A program made the translations under genes and the position numbers. From positions 372,001 through 436,000 of the forward strand of contig NZ_JAMZCU010000002.1 in NCBI RefSeq assembly GCF_024273195.1: a DNA stretch of 64,000 nt, given 5' to 3'. The stretch is from Devosia ureilytica. Its GTDB lineage: Bacteria; Pseudomonadota; Alphaproteobacteria; Rhizobiales; Devosiaceae. Each line of letters opens with the position of its first letter. The first letter of the stretch is position 1. The notes under the pieces were generated by a model. The model searched no databases and was not told where the DNA came from. It worked only from the letters and a program-made list of their open reading frames with translations. This document shows positions 42,609 to 51,826 of the stretch, in pieces.

Positions 42609-44282
42609 TTGGCCGCCATCGATCTTTCCGCTGCCCCCTTCAACCTCGACGAGGAAGCGGCGGCCTGGGTCCACCAGACCCGCGACACGCTCTCGGCGCG
42701 CGACAAGCTGGCCCAGCTCTTCGTGCTGCTCTCGCGTGGCGGACCCGAAGATGCGCTCGAAGCGCTGCGGGCCTTCAAGCCGGGCGGCATTACCCGCATT
42801 TTCTCGCCCAACCTGGCCGAGGAAATCGGCCTGATGCGCCAGATCGACAGCGTCGGTCCGGTGCCCATGCTGGTGAGCGCCGACCTTGAAGGCAGCCGCA
42901 TGAGCCTGCCTTTCGGCACCGAAGTGCCCAACCCGCTGGGGTTGGCGGCGGTGGACGATGTGGATGCTACGACTGCCATCTCCACTATCATGGCCGAGGA
43001 AGCCCATGCGGTGGGGCTCAACTGGAGCTTCACTCCAGTGATCGACATCAACAAGGCCTTCCAAAGCGCCATTGTTGGCACCCGATCCTATGGCAGCGAT
43101 GTGGACCGCATCGAGCGTCACGCACTGGCCCAGATCAAGGCGTTCCAGGCCAAGGGTGTTGCCGCCACGGTCAAACACTGGCCGGGCGAAGGTTTTGACG
43201 ACCGCGACCAGCATCTGGTGACCACGGTCAATCCGCTTTCCCTCAGCGAATGGGAAAAGACATTTGGCCGGCTCTATCGCGCCGCCATCAAGGCGGGCGT
43301 GATGAGTGTCATGTCGGCCCATATCGCCTTCCCCGCCTTCGTACGCGAACTCGACCCCGAGGCTGGGGCCGAGGCCTATCGTCCGGCCACCCAAAGCGCG
43401 GTGCTCAACCAGACGCTGCTGCGTGACAAGCTGGGTTTTAACGGGCTGATCGTCTCTGATGCCACGCCCATGGCCGGGTTCGGCGATTGGGGCCCGCGCG
43501 CCGAAACGGTGCCGCAATGTGTCATCGCCGGCTGCGACGTGATCCTTTTCTCCGACGATCCGACGGCAGACCTGATGTATCTGGTCAAAGCCGTGGCCGA
43601 TGGCCGCCTGACCCAGGAGCGGGTCGACGAGGCGGTGACCCGGGTTCTGGCGCTCAAGGCCGCGCTGGGCCTGCACAAGGCTGATCGCCCCGAACCGGCG
43701 CTTAATGTGGCCGAAGTGATCATGGCCCGTGCCCAGAGCAAGACCACGGCAAAATCCGTGTCGGCCAAGGTGCCGACGCTGGTCAAGGACGTGGCCAAGC
43801 TGCTGCCGCTCTCGCCGACGCGGCACAAGAAGGTGCTGATCTTTTCGACCGGCGCCATTCAGCCCTTTGCCCCGGTGCCCCTGCCGCTCTCGCTGCCCGA
43901 CCTGCTGCGGCAGGAGGGTTTCGAGATCACCGAATATAGCCCCGACATGCCGGTCAATCCCAAGGACTTTGACCTCGTGCTCTATCTTTTGGCAGAGGAA
44001 ACGCTGCTGACGCGGCAGCGCATCTTCCTCAACTGGAAGGCGCTGACCGGCAGTGTCTTTGGGGCCATGAAGCGCTATTGGCACGATGTGCCCACGCTCA
44101 TGGTATCGCTGGGTTTTCCCTATTATCTCCACGACGCGCCGCGCGCGCCCACTTATGTCAATGCCTATGGCAGTAACGAGGACATGCAGGTGGCGGTGGT
44201 GGACTGCCTCATGGGGCGAGCGCCGTTCGAGGGCAAAAGCCCGGTGGATGCGTTTTGTGGGAGCGAGCAGGCGAAGTACTGA
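42609..44282 (+). CDS. Glycoside hydrolase family 3 protein, NagZ-like with variant motif
   Basis: This 557-residue protein has a GH3 catalytic barrel with the likely nucleophile Asp284 in GLIVSDATPMAGF and the KHWPGEGFDDRDQH motif (residues 189-202). In NagZ the equivalent motif is KH(F/W)PGHGxxxxDSH, whose second His takes part in acid/base catalysis; here it is Glu194. A second domain follows (residues ~400-557: KVLIFSTGAIQPFAPVPLPL, SLGFPYYLHDAPRAPTYVNA), as in longer beta-N-acetylglucosaminidases. The start is TTG 42609 behind AGGAG. It may act on peptidoglycan or other amino-sugar glycans in the cytosol, as there is no signal peptide. Confidence 0.8.
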   Translation: MAAIDLSAAPFNLDEEAAAWVHQTRDTLSARDKLAQLFVLLSRGGPEDALEALRAFKPGGITRIFSPNLAEEIGLMRQIDSVGPVPMLVSADLEGSRMSLPFGTEVPNPLGLAAVDDVDATTAISTIMAEEAHAVGLNWSFTPVIDINKAFQSAIVGTRSYGSDVDRIERHALAQIKAFQAKGVAATVKHWPGEGFDDRDQHLVTTVNPLSLSEWEKTFGRLYRAAIKAGVMSVMSAHIAFPAFVRELDPEAGAEAYRPATQSAVLNQTLLRDKLGFNGLIVSDATPMAGFGDWGPRAETVPQCVIAGCDVILFSDDPTADLMYLVKAVADGRLTQERVDEAVTRVLALKAALGLHKADRPEPALNVAEVIMARAQSKTTAKSVSAKVPTLVKDVAKLLPLSPTRHKKVLIFSTGAIQPFAPVPLPLSLPDLLRQEGFEITEYSPDMPVNPKDFDLVLYLLAEETLLTRQRIFLNWKALTGSVFGAMKRYWHDVPTLMVSLGFPYYLHDAPRAPTYVNAYGSNEDMQVAVVDCLMGRAPFEGKSPVDAFCGSEQAKY

Positions 44283-44290
44283 GGGCAGGA

Positions 44291-44408
44291 TACCCCCACC
44301 TGGCCTCCCCCTGATAGGGGGAGGGACAGATCCGCGATGTGGCCCGATTCTACCCCAAACGCAGTCCGGCCCCTCCCCCTTTCAGGGGGAGGTGGGAGGG
44401 GGTATCCC
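44291..44408. repeat. Intergenic G/C-run palindromic repeat, copy c (two arms)
   Basis: TACCCCCACCTGGCCTCCCC (then CTGATAGGGGGAGGG) and, 60 bases on, CCCTCCCCCTTTCAGGGGGA (then GGTGGGAGGGGGTA) form a near-complete inverted repeat. It lies between the convergent GH3 gene and folC and could terminate both. Confidence 0.8.
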
Positions 44409-44417
44409 ACTGGGACG

Positions 44418-45707
44418 TTAGTCCGGCACAGTCCCGTTCTTGGCCAGCACATCGCCCGCCAGGTAGAGCGACCCGCAGATCAGCACCCTTGCGGTGTCGA
44501 TCCTGGCGGCGGTTTTCAGCGCCGTGGCAATCGAGCGCGAGGCCCTGGCCGGAAAACCTTGCGCCCGGGCGCGCGCGGCGATCTCTTCGGCGGGATGGGC
44601 ATTGGGCTCGCCCGGAATGGTCAGCGTCAGGATTTGGGTGGGATGAAGGTCGCGGAACGGGGCCAGAAAATCCTCGGGCGCGCGGGTGTTCATCATCCCC
44701 ATGATGAGGACCAGCGGCTTTGGCGGCATGGCGGCAATGCTGCGGGCCAGCGCTGCCGCGCCATGGGCATTGTGCCCGCCATCAAGCCAGAGTTCGTGGC
44801 CGGCCGGCAGCAGGTCCCGCAGCTTACCCGCGCGGATCGGCTGCATCCGCGCCGGCCAGGTCACATTGCGCAGACCCTCGGCAAAGCCATTATCGTTGAT
44901 CGGCAGGTCGAAATGGCGGGCCGCCGCTATGGCCAGCGCCGCATTGTCGAACTGGTGCGGGCCATTGAGCGCGGGCGGCGGCAGGTCAAGTAGGCCGTTC
45001 TGGTCCTCGAACACCAGGCGCCCGTCCTGCTCGGCGCCATGGAAGTCCTCATTCTGCCAGGTCGGCGTAATGCCAAGGCGCCGCGCGGCACGGTCGAGCA
45101 CGCCACGGGCCTCGTCATGCTGGATGCCCATGACGGCCTTTGCGCCCCGCTTGAGGATGCCGGCCTTGTTGGCGGCGATCTCGGCAAGCGAATTGCCCAA
45201 AAACCCCTGATGATCATAGTCGATCGGAGTGATGATGGTGCCCAGCGGGTGTGTCACCACATTGGTGGTGTCGTAGGTGCCGCCCATGCCGGTTTCGAGC
45301 AGCAGGAAATCCGCCGGCGTCTGCGAAAACAGCATGAAGGCCGTGACCGTGGTCACCTCGAAAAAGGTGATCGGGTCGCCACCATTGAGGGCTTCCACCT
45401 CTTCAAGTGCCGCATTGAGTTTTCGCGTACCGACGAGTTTCCCGGCGAGGCGGATGCGCTCGTTAAAGCGCACCAGATGGGGCGAATTATAGACATGCAC
45501 CCGCTTGCCGGAGGCTTCGAGAAAGGCGCGCAGATAGGCAATGGTCGAGCCCTTGGCATTGGTGCCAGCGACATGGATGACGGGGGGCAGGTGGTCCTGC
45601 GGATTGCCGAGTTTTTCCAGAAGCGGCAGCATGCGATCAAGGCTGAGATCGATCAGCTTTGGATGCAGGCGGCTAAGGCGGGCCAGAATGGCGTCGGTGC
45701 GGGACAT
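44418..45707 (-). CDS. folC: Folylpolyglutamate synthase/dihydrofolate synthase
   Basis: This 429-residue ligase adds glutamates to folates. The P-loop GTNAKGSTIAYLRAFLEASG is at residues 48-67, followed by VYNSPHLVRFNERIRL, the LLLETGMGGTYDTTNVV block, ITPIDYDHQGFLGNSLAEIA and HELWLDGGHNAHGA. In many alphaproteobacteria it follows accD; here it stands alone on the minus strand between two repeat-bearing spacers. Confidence 0.96.
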   Translation of the reverse strand: MSRTDAILARLSRLHPKLIDLSLDRMLPLLEKLGNPQDHLPPVIHVAGTNAKGSTIAYLRAFLEASGKRVHVYNSPHLVRFNERIRLAGKLVGTRKLNAALEEVEALNGGDPITFFEVTTVTAFMLFSQTPADFLLLETGMGGTYDTTNVVTHPLGTIITPIDYDHQGFLGNSLAEIAANKAGILKRGAKAVMGIQHDEARGVLDRAARRLGITPTWQNEDFHGAEQDGRLVFEDQNGLLDLPPPALNGPHQFDNAALAIAAARHFDLPINDNGFAEGLRNVTWPARMQPIRAGKLRDLLPAGHELWLDGGHNAHGAAALARSIAAMPPKPLVLIMGMMNTRAPEDFLAPFRDLHPTQILTLTIPGEPNAHPAEEIAARARAQGFPARASRSIATALKTAARIDTARVLICGSLYLAGDVLAKNGTVPD

Positions 45708-45724
45708 AGCAACTCGATCCTAAA

Positions 45725-45844
45725 GCCCCTCCCCCCTTGAGGGGAGGGGTTGGGGTGGGGGTGTGGTCTGCTCCCCGCACTCCAAGGTAGAGGATGCCCC
45801 GACACCCCCACCCTCGGTCCCTCCCCTCAAGGGGGAGGGAGGCG
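45725..45844. repeat. Intergenic G/C-run palindromic repeat, copy d (two arms)
   Basis: GCCCCTCCCCCCTTGAGGGG (then AGGGGTTGGGGTGGGGGTGT) faces ACACCCCCACCCTCGGTCCC (then TCCCCTCAAGGGGGAGGGAGG) about 30 bases on. The inner arms ACACCCCCACCC / GGGTGGGGGTGT-like are the same consensus as copies b and c. It fills the spacer between folC and pheT. Confidence 0.8.
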
Positions 45845-45871
45845 ATAAACCCAAGCGCTGTGTGAAGCGCG

Positions 45872-48292
45872 CTATTTCCTGAGCTCCCCGCCCGTCGTCT
45901 TGGCCACCGCCGCCACCACCGCGGCCGAAACCTTGTCGATTTCCTCGTCGGTCAGCGTCTTGTCGCGGGGCTGCAAGGTTACCTCGATGGCGACAGACTT
46001 CTTACCCTCGCCCACATGGACGCCCTCGAACACGTCGAAAATGCCGACGTCCTTGATGAGCGCCTTGTCCGCGCCACGGGCGGCCTTGAGGATGGATGCA
46101 GCCGAAACGCCGCGGTCCATCACAAAGGCGAAATCGCGCGACACCGGCTGGAAGGGCGACAGCTCGATGGCCGGCTTGGTGCGGGTGGCCTTCTTGCGCG
46201 GCTCGGGAAGGGCATCAAGGTCGATCTCGAACGCAGCGACCGGCCCTTCAAGATCGAGTTCGGCACAAAGCGCGGGGTGCAATTCGCCGAACCAGCCCAG
46301 CGTCAGCTTCGGGCCAAGCGCAATACGCCCGCCGCGTCCGGGGTGGCTCCAGCTTGCCGCCTCGGGCAGTACCTGCACTTTTTCGATATCAACGCCCAGC
46401 GCATCGAGCGCGGCGGCAAGGTCGGCCTTGGCGTCCCAGACGGTGACGGCCTCGGCCTTGCCCGACCAGTGACGGCCGGAGCCGGCCAGCTTTGCCGTGC
46501 CGGTACGAAGGCCGGACGCATAGGTATGCTGGCCCTCCGGCCTGTCGGAGAGGAAGATCTGCCCGACCTCGAACAGCGCGACATCGGCAAAGCCGCGATT
46601 GGCGTTGCGGCGGGCCCCGGCAATCATCCCCGGCAGCAGCGAGGGGCGCATGTCGGTCATGTCCGAGGCAATGGCATTGGCCAACTGCCGGTCTTGACTG
46701 CCGCCACCGAAGCGGGTGGCATCGTCATGGGAAATGAAGCTCCAGGTTACGGCCTCATCGAGACCGCGAGCGGCCAGCGCCCGACGGGCAATGCGGCGGC
46801 GGTTCTGGATGGTGGTCAGCATGCGCGGGGCGACATGGTTGAGGCGCGGCAGGGGCTCGACCGGCACATTGTCGACGCCGACCATGCGCATGACCTCTTC
46901 AACGAGATCGGCCTTCTGCGTCACATCGGGGCGCCAGCTCGGCACCTTCACACTGCGCACCGGCCCGCTGCCCTGGGCGATAAAGCCGAGGCGAGCGAGG
47001 ATGGCGGTGATCTCATCAGCCGAGACGTCAAGACCGGTCAGACGCTTGACCTCGGAGAGCGGGAATTCCACTTCGGTATTGGGGAACACGTCCTCACCCG
47101 AAATAGCCGGCTCCATGGCCTCGCCGCCGCACAATTCGAGCACGAGGCGCGTGGCCAGTTCCATGCCCGGCTCGGTCAGCGCCGGATCGACTTGGCGTTC
47201 GAGCCGATAGCGGGCGTCCGAGACAATGCCGGTCTTGCGGCCGGTCTGGGCGATGAGATCGGCATCCCAGCTGGCGCATTCCATGAAAACATTGGTGGTG
47301 GTCTCGGTGACGCCCGAGCGGATGCCGCCCATGATGCCGCCAAGGCAGAGCGGGCCCTTGTCATCGGCGATGACGGTCATGCTCTGGTCGAGCGTATAGA
47401 TCTTGTTGTCGAGCGCATCGAAAGCCTCGCCACGCGCATTGCGCAGCACCATCTGGCCCTCGATCTTGTCGGCGTCATAGGCGTGCAGCGGGCGGCCCCA
47501 GCCGAGCGAGACCAGATTGGTGATATCGACAATGGTATTGATCGGCCGCAGGCCCACGGCGCGCAGCCGCTGCTGCAGCCAGTCGGGCGAGGGGCCGTTC
47601 TTGATGCCCTTCAGATAGCGCCCGGCAAACTTGCGGATCGCCTTGGGCTCCTGGGCAGAAAACTGATGGGGCAGGGGCGCAATCGGGCTCGCTCCCCTGG
47701 ACGGGATGGGCGACATATCAGTCGCCTTGAGCCTGCCCAGACCCAGCGCCGCCAGATCGCGCGCCACGCCGTAAACCCCGGTCGCGTCGCCGCGATTGGG
47801 GGTGATGGAAATGTCAAACACCACCCCGTCCATGCCGACAAAGTCGACATATCTGGCGCCAATGGGAGCGTCCGCGGGCAATTCGATAATGCCGTCATGG
47901 TCTTCGCTCAGTTCCAGCTCGGCGGCTGAACAGAGCATGCCATTGGACACCTGGCCGCGGATATTGCCCTTGCCGATGGTCATGTCCTTGCCCGGGATAT
48001 AGGTGCCGGGGAAGGCAAAAACGGTCTTGAGGCCGGTGCGGGCATTGGGCGCGCCGCAGACCACGTCGATCAATTCGCCCGAGCCGGCATCGACCTTGCA
48101 GACGCGCAGCTTGTCGGCATTGGGGTGCTGCTCGGCGGAAACGACATGGGCGGTGACGAAGGCGGCCAGATGCGCGCCCTGGCTTTCAATGCCTTCCACC
48201 TCGAGACCGATCATGGTCAGCGCCTTGCCGATCTCATCGACAGAGGCATTGGTGTCCAGATGTTCCTTGAGCCAATCGAGGGTGAATTTCAT
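45872..48292 (-). CDS. pheT: Phenylalanine--tRNA ligase subunit beta
   Basis: This 806-residue subunit has the N-terminal tRNA-binding EMAP-like domain (VVSAEQHPNADKLRVCKVDA), the B3/B4 editing region, the B5 domain with TNLVSLGWGRPLHAYDADKI upstream, and the C-terminal anticodon-binding FDX-ACB domain (SPFQPVSRDFAFVMDRGVSA). It charges tRNA-Phe with PheS as a heterotetramer. It normally follows pheS directly; here about 1.5 kb with three other genes separates them. Confidence 0.97.
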   Translation of the reverse strand: MKFTLDWLKEHLDTNASVDEIGKALTMIGLEVEGIESQGAHLAAFVTAHVVSAEQHPNADKLRVCKVDAGSGELIDVVCGAPNARTGLKTVFAFPGTYIPGKDMTIGKGNIRGQVSNGMLCSAAELELSEDHDGIIELPADAPIGARYVDFVGMDGVVFDISITPNRGDATGVYGVARDLAALGLGRLKATDMSPIPSRGASPIAPLPHQFSAQEPKAIRKFAGRYLKGIKNGPSPDWLQQRLRAVGLRPINTIVDITNLVSLGWGRPLHAYDADKIEGQMVLRNARGEAFDALDNKIYTLDQSMTVIADDKGPLCLGGIMGGIRSGVTETTTNVFMECASWDADLIAQTGRKTGIVSDARYRLERQVDPALTEPGMELATRLVLELCGGEAMEPAISGEDVFPNTEVEFPLSEVKRLTGLDVSADEITAILARLGFIAQGSGPVRSVKVPSWRPDVTQKADLVEEVMRMVGVDNVPVEPLPRLNHVAPRMLTTIQNRRRIARRALAARGLDEAVTWSFISHDDATRFGGGSQDRQLANAIASDMTDMRPSLLPGMIAGARRNANRGFADVALFEVGQIFLSDRPEGQHTYASGLRTGTAKLAGSGRHWSGKAEAVTVWDAKADLAAALDALGVDIEKVQVLPEAASWSHPGRGGRIALGPKLTLGWFGELHPALCAELDLEGPVAAFEIDLDALPEPRKKATRTKPAIELSPFQPVSRDFAFVMDRGVSAASILKAARGADKALIKDVGIFDVFEGVHVGEGKKSVAIEVTLQPRDKTLTDEEIDKVSAAVVAAVAKTTGGELRK

Positions 48293-48303
48293 CTTTTTAG
48301 CCT

Positions 48304-49341
48304 TTAGCGGAAGTCGCTTTTGCTACCATTGATCGGCGGCAGCTGGGAGGAGAGTTTCAAAAGTTCAACGAGCACATTGGCAAAGCCGCGGGCATCGTCG
48401 ATGGCTTTGTGGGTATGGGCAATATGGCCGTAATATTCAGCGGGCAATTTGCTCATGCCCCAATCGAGATAGGGCGCGCCGCGCAAGGTGCCGGCCATGG
48501 TGTAAAGACAGACCCCGCCGCCGCGAAAAATCTGCCGGCCCTTGAAGGGACCGCTGAGCGCGCGAGTGCCGGCATATTCATCAAGATAATGGTCCATCCA
48601 GAGACCATCGAAAATCATCGGCGCGGCCACGAACACTTTTGGGCCGGGCAGGTCTTCCACCCAATCGGCAAAGCGCGGCATGACCACGGCGGGGTCCTCG
48701 GCGCCATTGGTCGCGGCTTCCCAGGCTTCGGGCTGGGTCGCCCACCATGCCATGGTGGTTTCATTGGTGGTCCGGTCGGGACGCGGCGTCAGCACCGCCT
48801 CGAACTCGCCATGGCGCGTGCCATTGGCCTCAATGGCCACCGAGGCAAAGCTCAGCATGGAATTGTGCAGCGGCGTCGGCCCGTCGCTCTCGATATCGGT
48901 GACGATAAAGATCGGCCGCGCGACCTGATTGTAGAGCGAACGCCCGGCCGGGAGCACGCTCACCAGCCGGAATGTTTCACATACAATCTGCATGTCGGTT
49001 GCAAAACCGCCATTGCGCTCAAAATAGGCCTCGTGCCCGGCCCGCCATTCGGCATAGGGGCCTTCGCCTTCCTTGTCCGTGAAGCTGGGGTCGATTGCGT
49101 CGAAGCTTTTCACCTCCACCGACAGCGTTTCGATGATGCAGGCCTCTTCGCCCGCGCCATTGAGCACGACATCACGGCGCCCGACCTCGGGCATGGGCTC
49201 GTCCGGGCCGATGTCGCGGAGCGCCCCGCAGGTCGCGGTCTTGTCGCCGGTCAAAACCAGCGCGAGCAAACGATCAGCCAGTTCGGGGCTGTCTCCGAAG
49301 CTGAAGCGGACCTGTTCGGCATTGGCGATCATGGCAGACAT
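48304..49341 (-). CDS. ASCH domain fused to a DnaQ-like 3'-5' exonuclease domain
   Basis: Residues ~10-140 form an ASCH domain: LLALVLTGDKTATCGALRDI, VVLNGAGEEACIIETLSVEV, then GPYAEWRAGHEAYFERNGGF. From residue ~150 an RNase H-fold exonuclease follows: IFIVTDIESDGPTPLHNSML (first acidic motif DIESDG), a long middle, and a final HTHKAIDDARGFANVLVELL (H...D motif). The start at 49341 gives a one-base overlap with the upstream gene (TAATG). ASCH domains may bind RNA or nucleotides. The fusion suggests RNA or nucleotide processing. It lies between pheT and the DUF2442 gene. Confidence 0.8.
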   Translation of the reverse strand: MSAMIANAEQVRFSFGDSPELADRLLALVLTGDKTATCGALRDIGPDEPMPEVGRRDVVLNGAGEEACIIETLSVEVKSFDAIDPSFTDKEGEGPYAEWRAGHEAYFERNGGFATDMQIVCETFRLVSVLPAGRSLYNQVARPIFIVTDIESDGPTPLHNSMLSFASVAIEANGTRHGEFEAVLTPRPDRTTNETTMAWWATQPEAWEAATNGAEDPAVVMPRFADWVEDLPGPKVFVAAPMIFDGLWMDHYLDEYAGTRALSGPFKGRQIFRGGGVCLYTMAGTLRGAPYLDWGMSKLPAEYYGHIAHTHKAIDDARGFANVLVELLKLSSQLPPINGSKSDFR

Positions 49342-49604
49342 TAGGGCGCTATGGCTCCGGGTGCCTTTTCGCCACGCAGCATGCTGGCAACGGAAATATC
49401 TTCGTCGATTTCCGGCCAATGCAGGCCCATCGGCATCAGTTCGATGTCCGAACGAGCGGCGGGCGTTGCCCCAACAAGGCGCGGATACCACCAGATCGGC
49501 GTGGAAACTTCGCGGCCATCGGCCAGGCGCACATGCAGTTGCGTCGCGTCGCAATGCGCTTCGACGGGGCGGCTGTCTTCGATATCAAGCACCAAAGTAG
49601 TCAT
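49341..49604 (-). CDS. DUF2442 domain protein
   Basis: This 87-residue protein reads RPVEAHCDATQLHVRLADGR then EVSTPIWWYPRLVGATPAAR and GLHWPEIDEDISVASMLRGE, the DUF2442 pattern. The family usually pairs with DUF4160 proteins, and the pair has been suggested to work as a toxin-antitoxin-like module. It starts at 49604, overlapping the DUF4160 stop by 20 bases, and overlaps the exonuclease start by one. The C-terminus has a short GEKAPGAIAP extension. Confidence 0.85.
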   Translation of the reverse strand: MTTLVLDIEDSRPVEAHCDATQLHVRLADGREVSTPIWWYPRLVGATPAARSDIELMPMGLHWPEIDEDISVASMLRGEKAPGAIAP

Positions 49605-49821
49605 TCCAAGCCTCCACAAAGGCATCCCTGTTCTCGCGCGTTGCGCCAACAATCTCATTGAGATCGCGGGCAGAGAAGCCGAGATTGACGGCAACGTTCA
49701 GGTCTCTGAGCCAGATTTTGGCTTCGCGTCCGTCTTTTACAACATGAACATGCGGCGGTTCCCAGCCATCGGCTGAGTAGAAGAAGAACCGATACCCCTT
49801 CCACCGCAACAAAGTTGGCAT
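49585..49821 (-). CDS. DUF4160 domain protein
   Basis: This 78-residue protein reads MPTLLRWKGYRFFFYSADGW then EPPHVHVVKDGREAKIWLRD and ARDLNEIVGATRENRDAFVE, a textbook DUF4160 sequence with the conserved F(F/Y)S.D..EPPHVHV core. With the overlapping DUF2442 gene it forms the common two-gene module. It begins only two bases after the stop of pheS, so it is transcribed with pheS. Confidence 0.88.
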   Translation of the reverse strand: MPTLLRWKGYRFFFYSADGWEPPHVHVVKDGREAKIWLRDLNVAVNLGFSARDLNEIVGATRENRDAFVEAWNDYFGA

Positions 49822-49823
49822 TT

Positions 49824-50954
49824 CTAGCTGCTCAGCCCCCCAAACAGCGTCGGCAGGTCGAGCGGGCGGAAGCCGTAGTGATCGAGCCAGCGCTGGTCGG
49901 CGTCGAAAAACGCACGAAGATCCGGCATGCCGTATTTCAGCATGGCGATGCGGTCGATGCCGATGCCCCAGGCAAAGCCCTGATAGACGTCGGGGTCGAG
50001 CCCGGCATTGCGGATGACGTTCGGGTGAACCATGCCGCAGCCCAGGATTTCGAGCCAGTCATTGCCCTCGCCGATCTTCACTTCCGAGCCGGAACGGTCG
50101 CATTGCACGTCCACTTCCATCGAGGGCTCGGTGAAGGGGAAGAAGCTCGGGCGGAACCTGAGGGTAACGCTGGGCACCTCGAAGAAGGCCTTGAGGAACT
50201 CTTCGAGCACCCAGCGCAACTGGCCGATATGGCTCGACTTGTCGATGACGAGACCCTCGACCTGGTGGAACATGGGCGTGTGGGTCTGATCGCTGTCATT
50301 GCGATAGGTGCGGCCGGGCATGACCACACGGATCGGCGGGTCCATGGCCGGAGTGATATAGGCGGCCGCCGGCTTTTCATTGGTCTTTTGCATGACACGC
50401 ACCTGCACCGGCGAGGTATGGGTGCGCAGCACCTTCTTCACGCCGTCCGGGCCGGGCTTCATGAAAAAAGTGTCGTGCATTTCGCGCGCCGGATGCCCCT
50501 CGGGGAAGTTCAGCGCGGTGAAATTGAAATAGTCGGTCTCAATATCGGGTCCTTCGGCGATGGAAAAACCCATGTCCGAAAAGATCGCGGTGATTTCGTC
50601 GATGGTCTGGGAAATCGGATGGATACGGCCGCGCGCCGTGGGAGCAGGCTGCAGCGGCAGGGTGACGTCGACAGTCTCGGCCTTGAGGCGGGCTTGGAGC
50701 GCAGCGCCCTTGAGATCGGCGCTGCGGATCTCGATAAGGCTGGCGATGTCATTCTTGAGACCATTGATGGCCGGGCCCGCGGATTTGCGGTCGTCGGGAG
50801 CCATGGAGCCCAAAGTGGCCAGCAATGCCGAGACGCTTCCCTTCTTGCCCAGGGCCGACACGCGGACCGCGTCGAGTGCGGCTTCACTGCCGGCATCGGC
50901 GATGGCTGCGGACAATTCGGTGCGCAGGGTTTCGATCTGGGCTTCTAGCGACAT
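49824..50954 (-). CDS. pheS: Phenylalanine--tRNA ligase subunit alpha
   Basis: This 376-residue subunit holds the class II catalytic core: [20 protein letters not shown], then [13 protein letters not shown] (motif 2 region), [38 protein letters not shown], and the motif 3 [20 protein letters not shown]. The start at 50954 begins [10 protein letters not shown], matching the family. The gene lies downstream of rplT with a terminator-like hairpin in between and upstream of the DUF4160 gene with no gap. Confidence 0.97.
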   Translation of the reverse strand: MSLEAQIETLRTELSAAIADAGSEAALDAVRVSALGKKGSVSALLATLGSMAPDDRKSAGPAINGLKNDIASLIEIRSADLKGAALQARLKAETVDVTLPLQPAPTARGRIHPISQTIDEITAIFSDMGFSIAEGPDIETDYFNFTALNFPEGHPAREMHDTFFMKPGPDGVKKVLRTHTSPVQVRVMQKTNEKPAAAYITPAMDPPIRVVMPGRTYRNDSDQTHTPMFHQVEGLVIDKSSHIGQLRWVLEEFLKAFFEVPSVTLRFRPSFFPFTEPSMEVDVQCDRSGSEVKIGEGNDWLEILGCGMVHPNVIRNAGLDPDVYQGFAWGIGIDRIAMLKYGMPDLRAFFDADQRWLDHYGFRPLDLPTLFGGLSS

Positions 50955-50996
50955 CTTTATTCTCAACTCGGACAGTGTGGCGCGGTTAGAGCAAAC

Positions 50997-51036
50997 AAAA
51001 ACGCCCTGCGCCAGCCCTTCCGGGCGGCGCAAGGCG
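50997..51036 (-). terminator. Hairpin with U-run between rplT and pheS
   Basis: On the minus strand CGCCTTGCGCC pairs with GGCGCAGGGCG (one G-U), with a 13-base loop and five T after it. It may end the rpmI-rplT transcript or act as an attenuator in front of pheS. Confidence 0.75.
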
Positions 51037-51064
51037 CGATTTTTGACCTCAGCAGTGCTTAGGT

Positions 51065-51466
51065 TTAGGCGGTGACGCGAGCGTGGGTAACGGTGTCCAC
51101 GCCTTCCAGATACGCCAGCGCAGCCTTGGCCTTGACGACCAGAGCCTGGAACGCTTCGGGCTGGGTGATCGCGAGATCGCTCAGCACCTTGCGGTCGACG
51201 GCAATGTCAGCCTTGCTGAGGCCGTCGATAAATCGATTGTAGGTCAGGCCCTGATCGCGAACAGCAGCATTGATGCGCTGGATCCACAGAGCGCGGAAGT
51301 TGCGCTTCTTGACGCGACGATCGCGGTAAGCGTACTGGCCGGCCTTTTCGACGGCCTGCTTGGCGATACGGATCGTAGACTTGCGACGGCCATAATAGCC
51401 CTCGGCGGCCTTCAAGACCTTCTTGTGGCGAGCGTGGGCGGTAACGCCTCTCTTTACGCGTGACAT
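51065..51466 (-). CDS. rplT: 50S ribosomal protein L20
   Basis: This 133-residue protein matches L20 along its whole length: [60 protein letters not shown] and [20 protein letters not shown]. It binds 23S rRNA early in assembly. It follows rpmI by about 20 bases. Confidence 0.98.
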   Translation of the reverse strand: MSRVKRGVTAHARHKKVLKAAEGYYGRRKSTIRIAKQAVEKAGQYAYRDRRVKKRNFRALWIQRINAAVRDQGLTYNRFIDGLSKADIAVDRKVLSDLAITQPEAFQALVVKAKAALAYLEGVDTVTHARVTA

Positions 51467-51486
51467 GTGTCAGCTTCCTTTCAGCG

Positions 51487-51687
51487 TTAGCGGTTGTACG
51501 GCATGTACCACTTCACCAGACCTTCATCTCCCTTGGAGAGGATCTTGGTGCCGCGGTTGGTGCGGATGTACTTGGCGTTGTGGCTGATAAGGCGGTGGCG
51601 CTTGCCGGCGACGCCGGCCTTCACCTTACCGGTTGCGGTGAAGCTGAAACGCTTCTTGGCACCGGACTTGGTCTTCATCTTGGGCAT
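51487..51687 (-). CDS. rpmI: 50S ribosomal protein L35
   Basis: This 66-residue protein matches L35: [40 protein letters not shown] and a final VKWYMPYNR. It leads the rpmI-rplT pair. infC, often upstream of rpmI in other bacteria, is not adjacent. Confidence 0.98.
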   Translation of the reverse strand: MPKMKTKSGAKKRFSFTATGKVKAGVAGKRHRLISHNAKYIRTNRGTKILSKGDEGLVKWYMPYNR

Positions 51688-51826
51688 TTTGCGGGTCCTT
51701 TAGAATAGTGCTGGATGGATTGAGGCCCATCGCATTCAAAGACCGCCACGGCATGCCTGTTGGCCGGGCGGTCCGAAGATGGCGCTCTATAGGGGGAATC
51801 CGGCAGGGTGGCAAGTCCTGTGGACG

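Noticed and set aside
46016-47929. 637-residue plus-strand frame
   Set aside because: Antisense of pheT; shadow composition.
49342-49554. Longer N-terminus of the ASCH-exonuclease gene
   Set aside because: The extra 71 residues overlap DUF2442 in another frame and read as a shadow; the TAATG overlap fixes the start at 49341.
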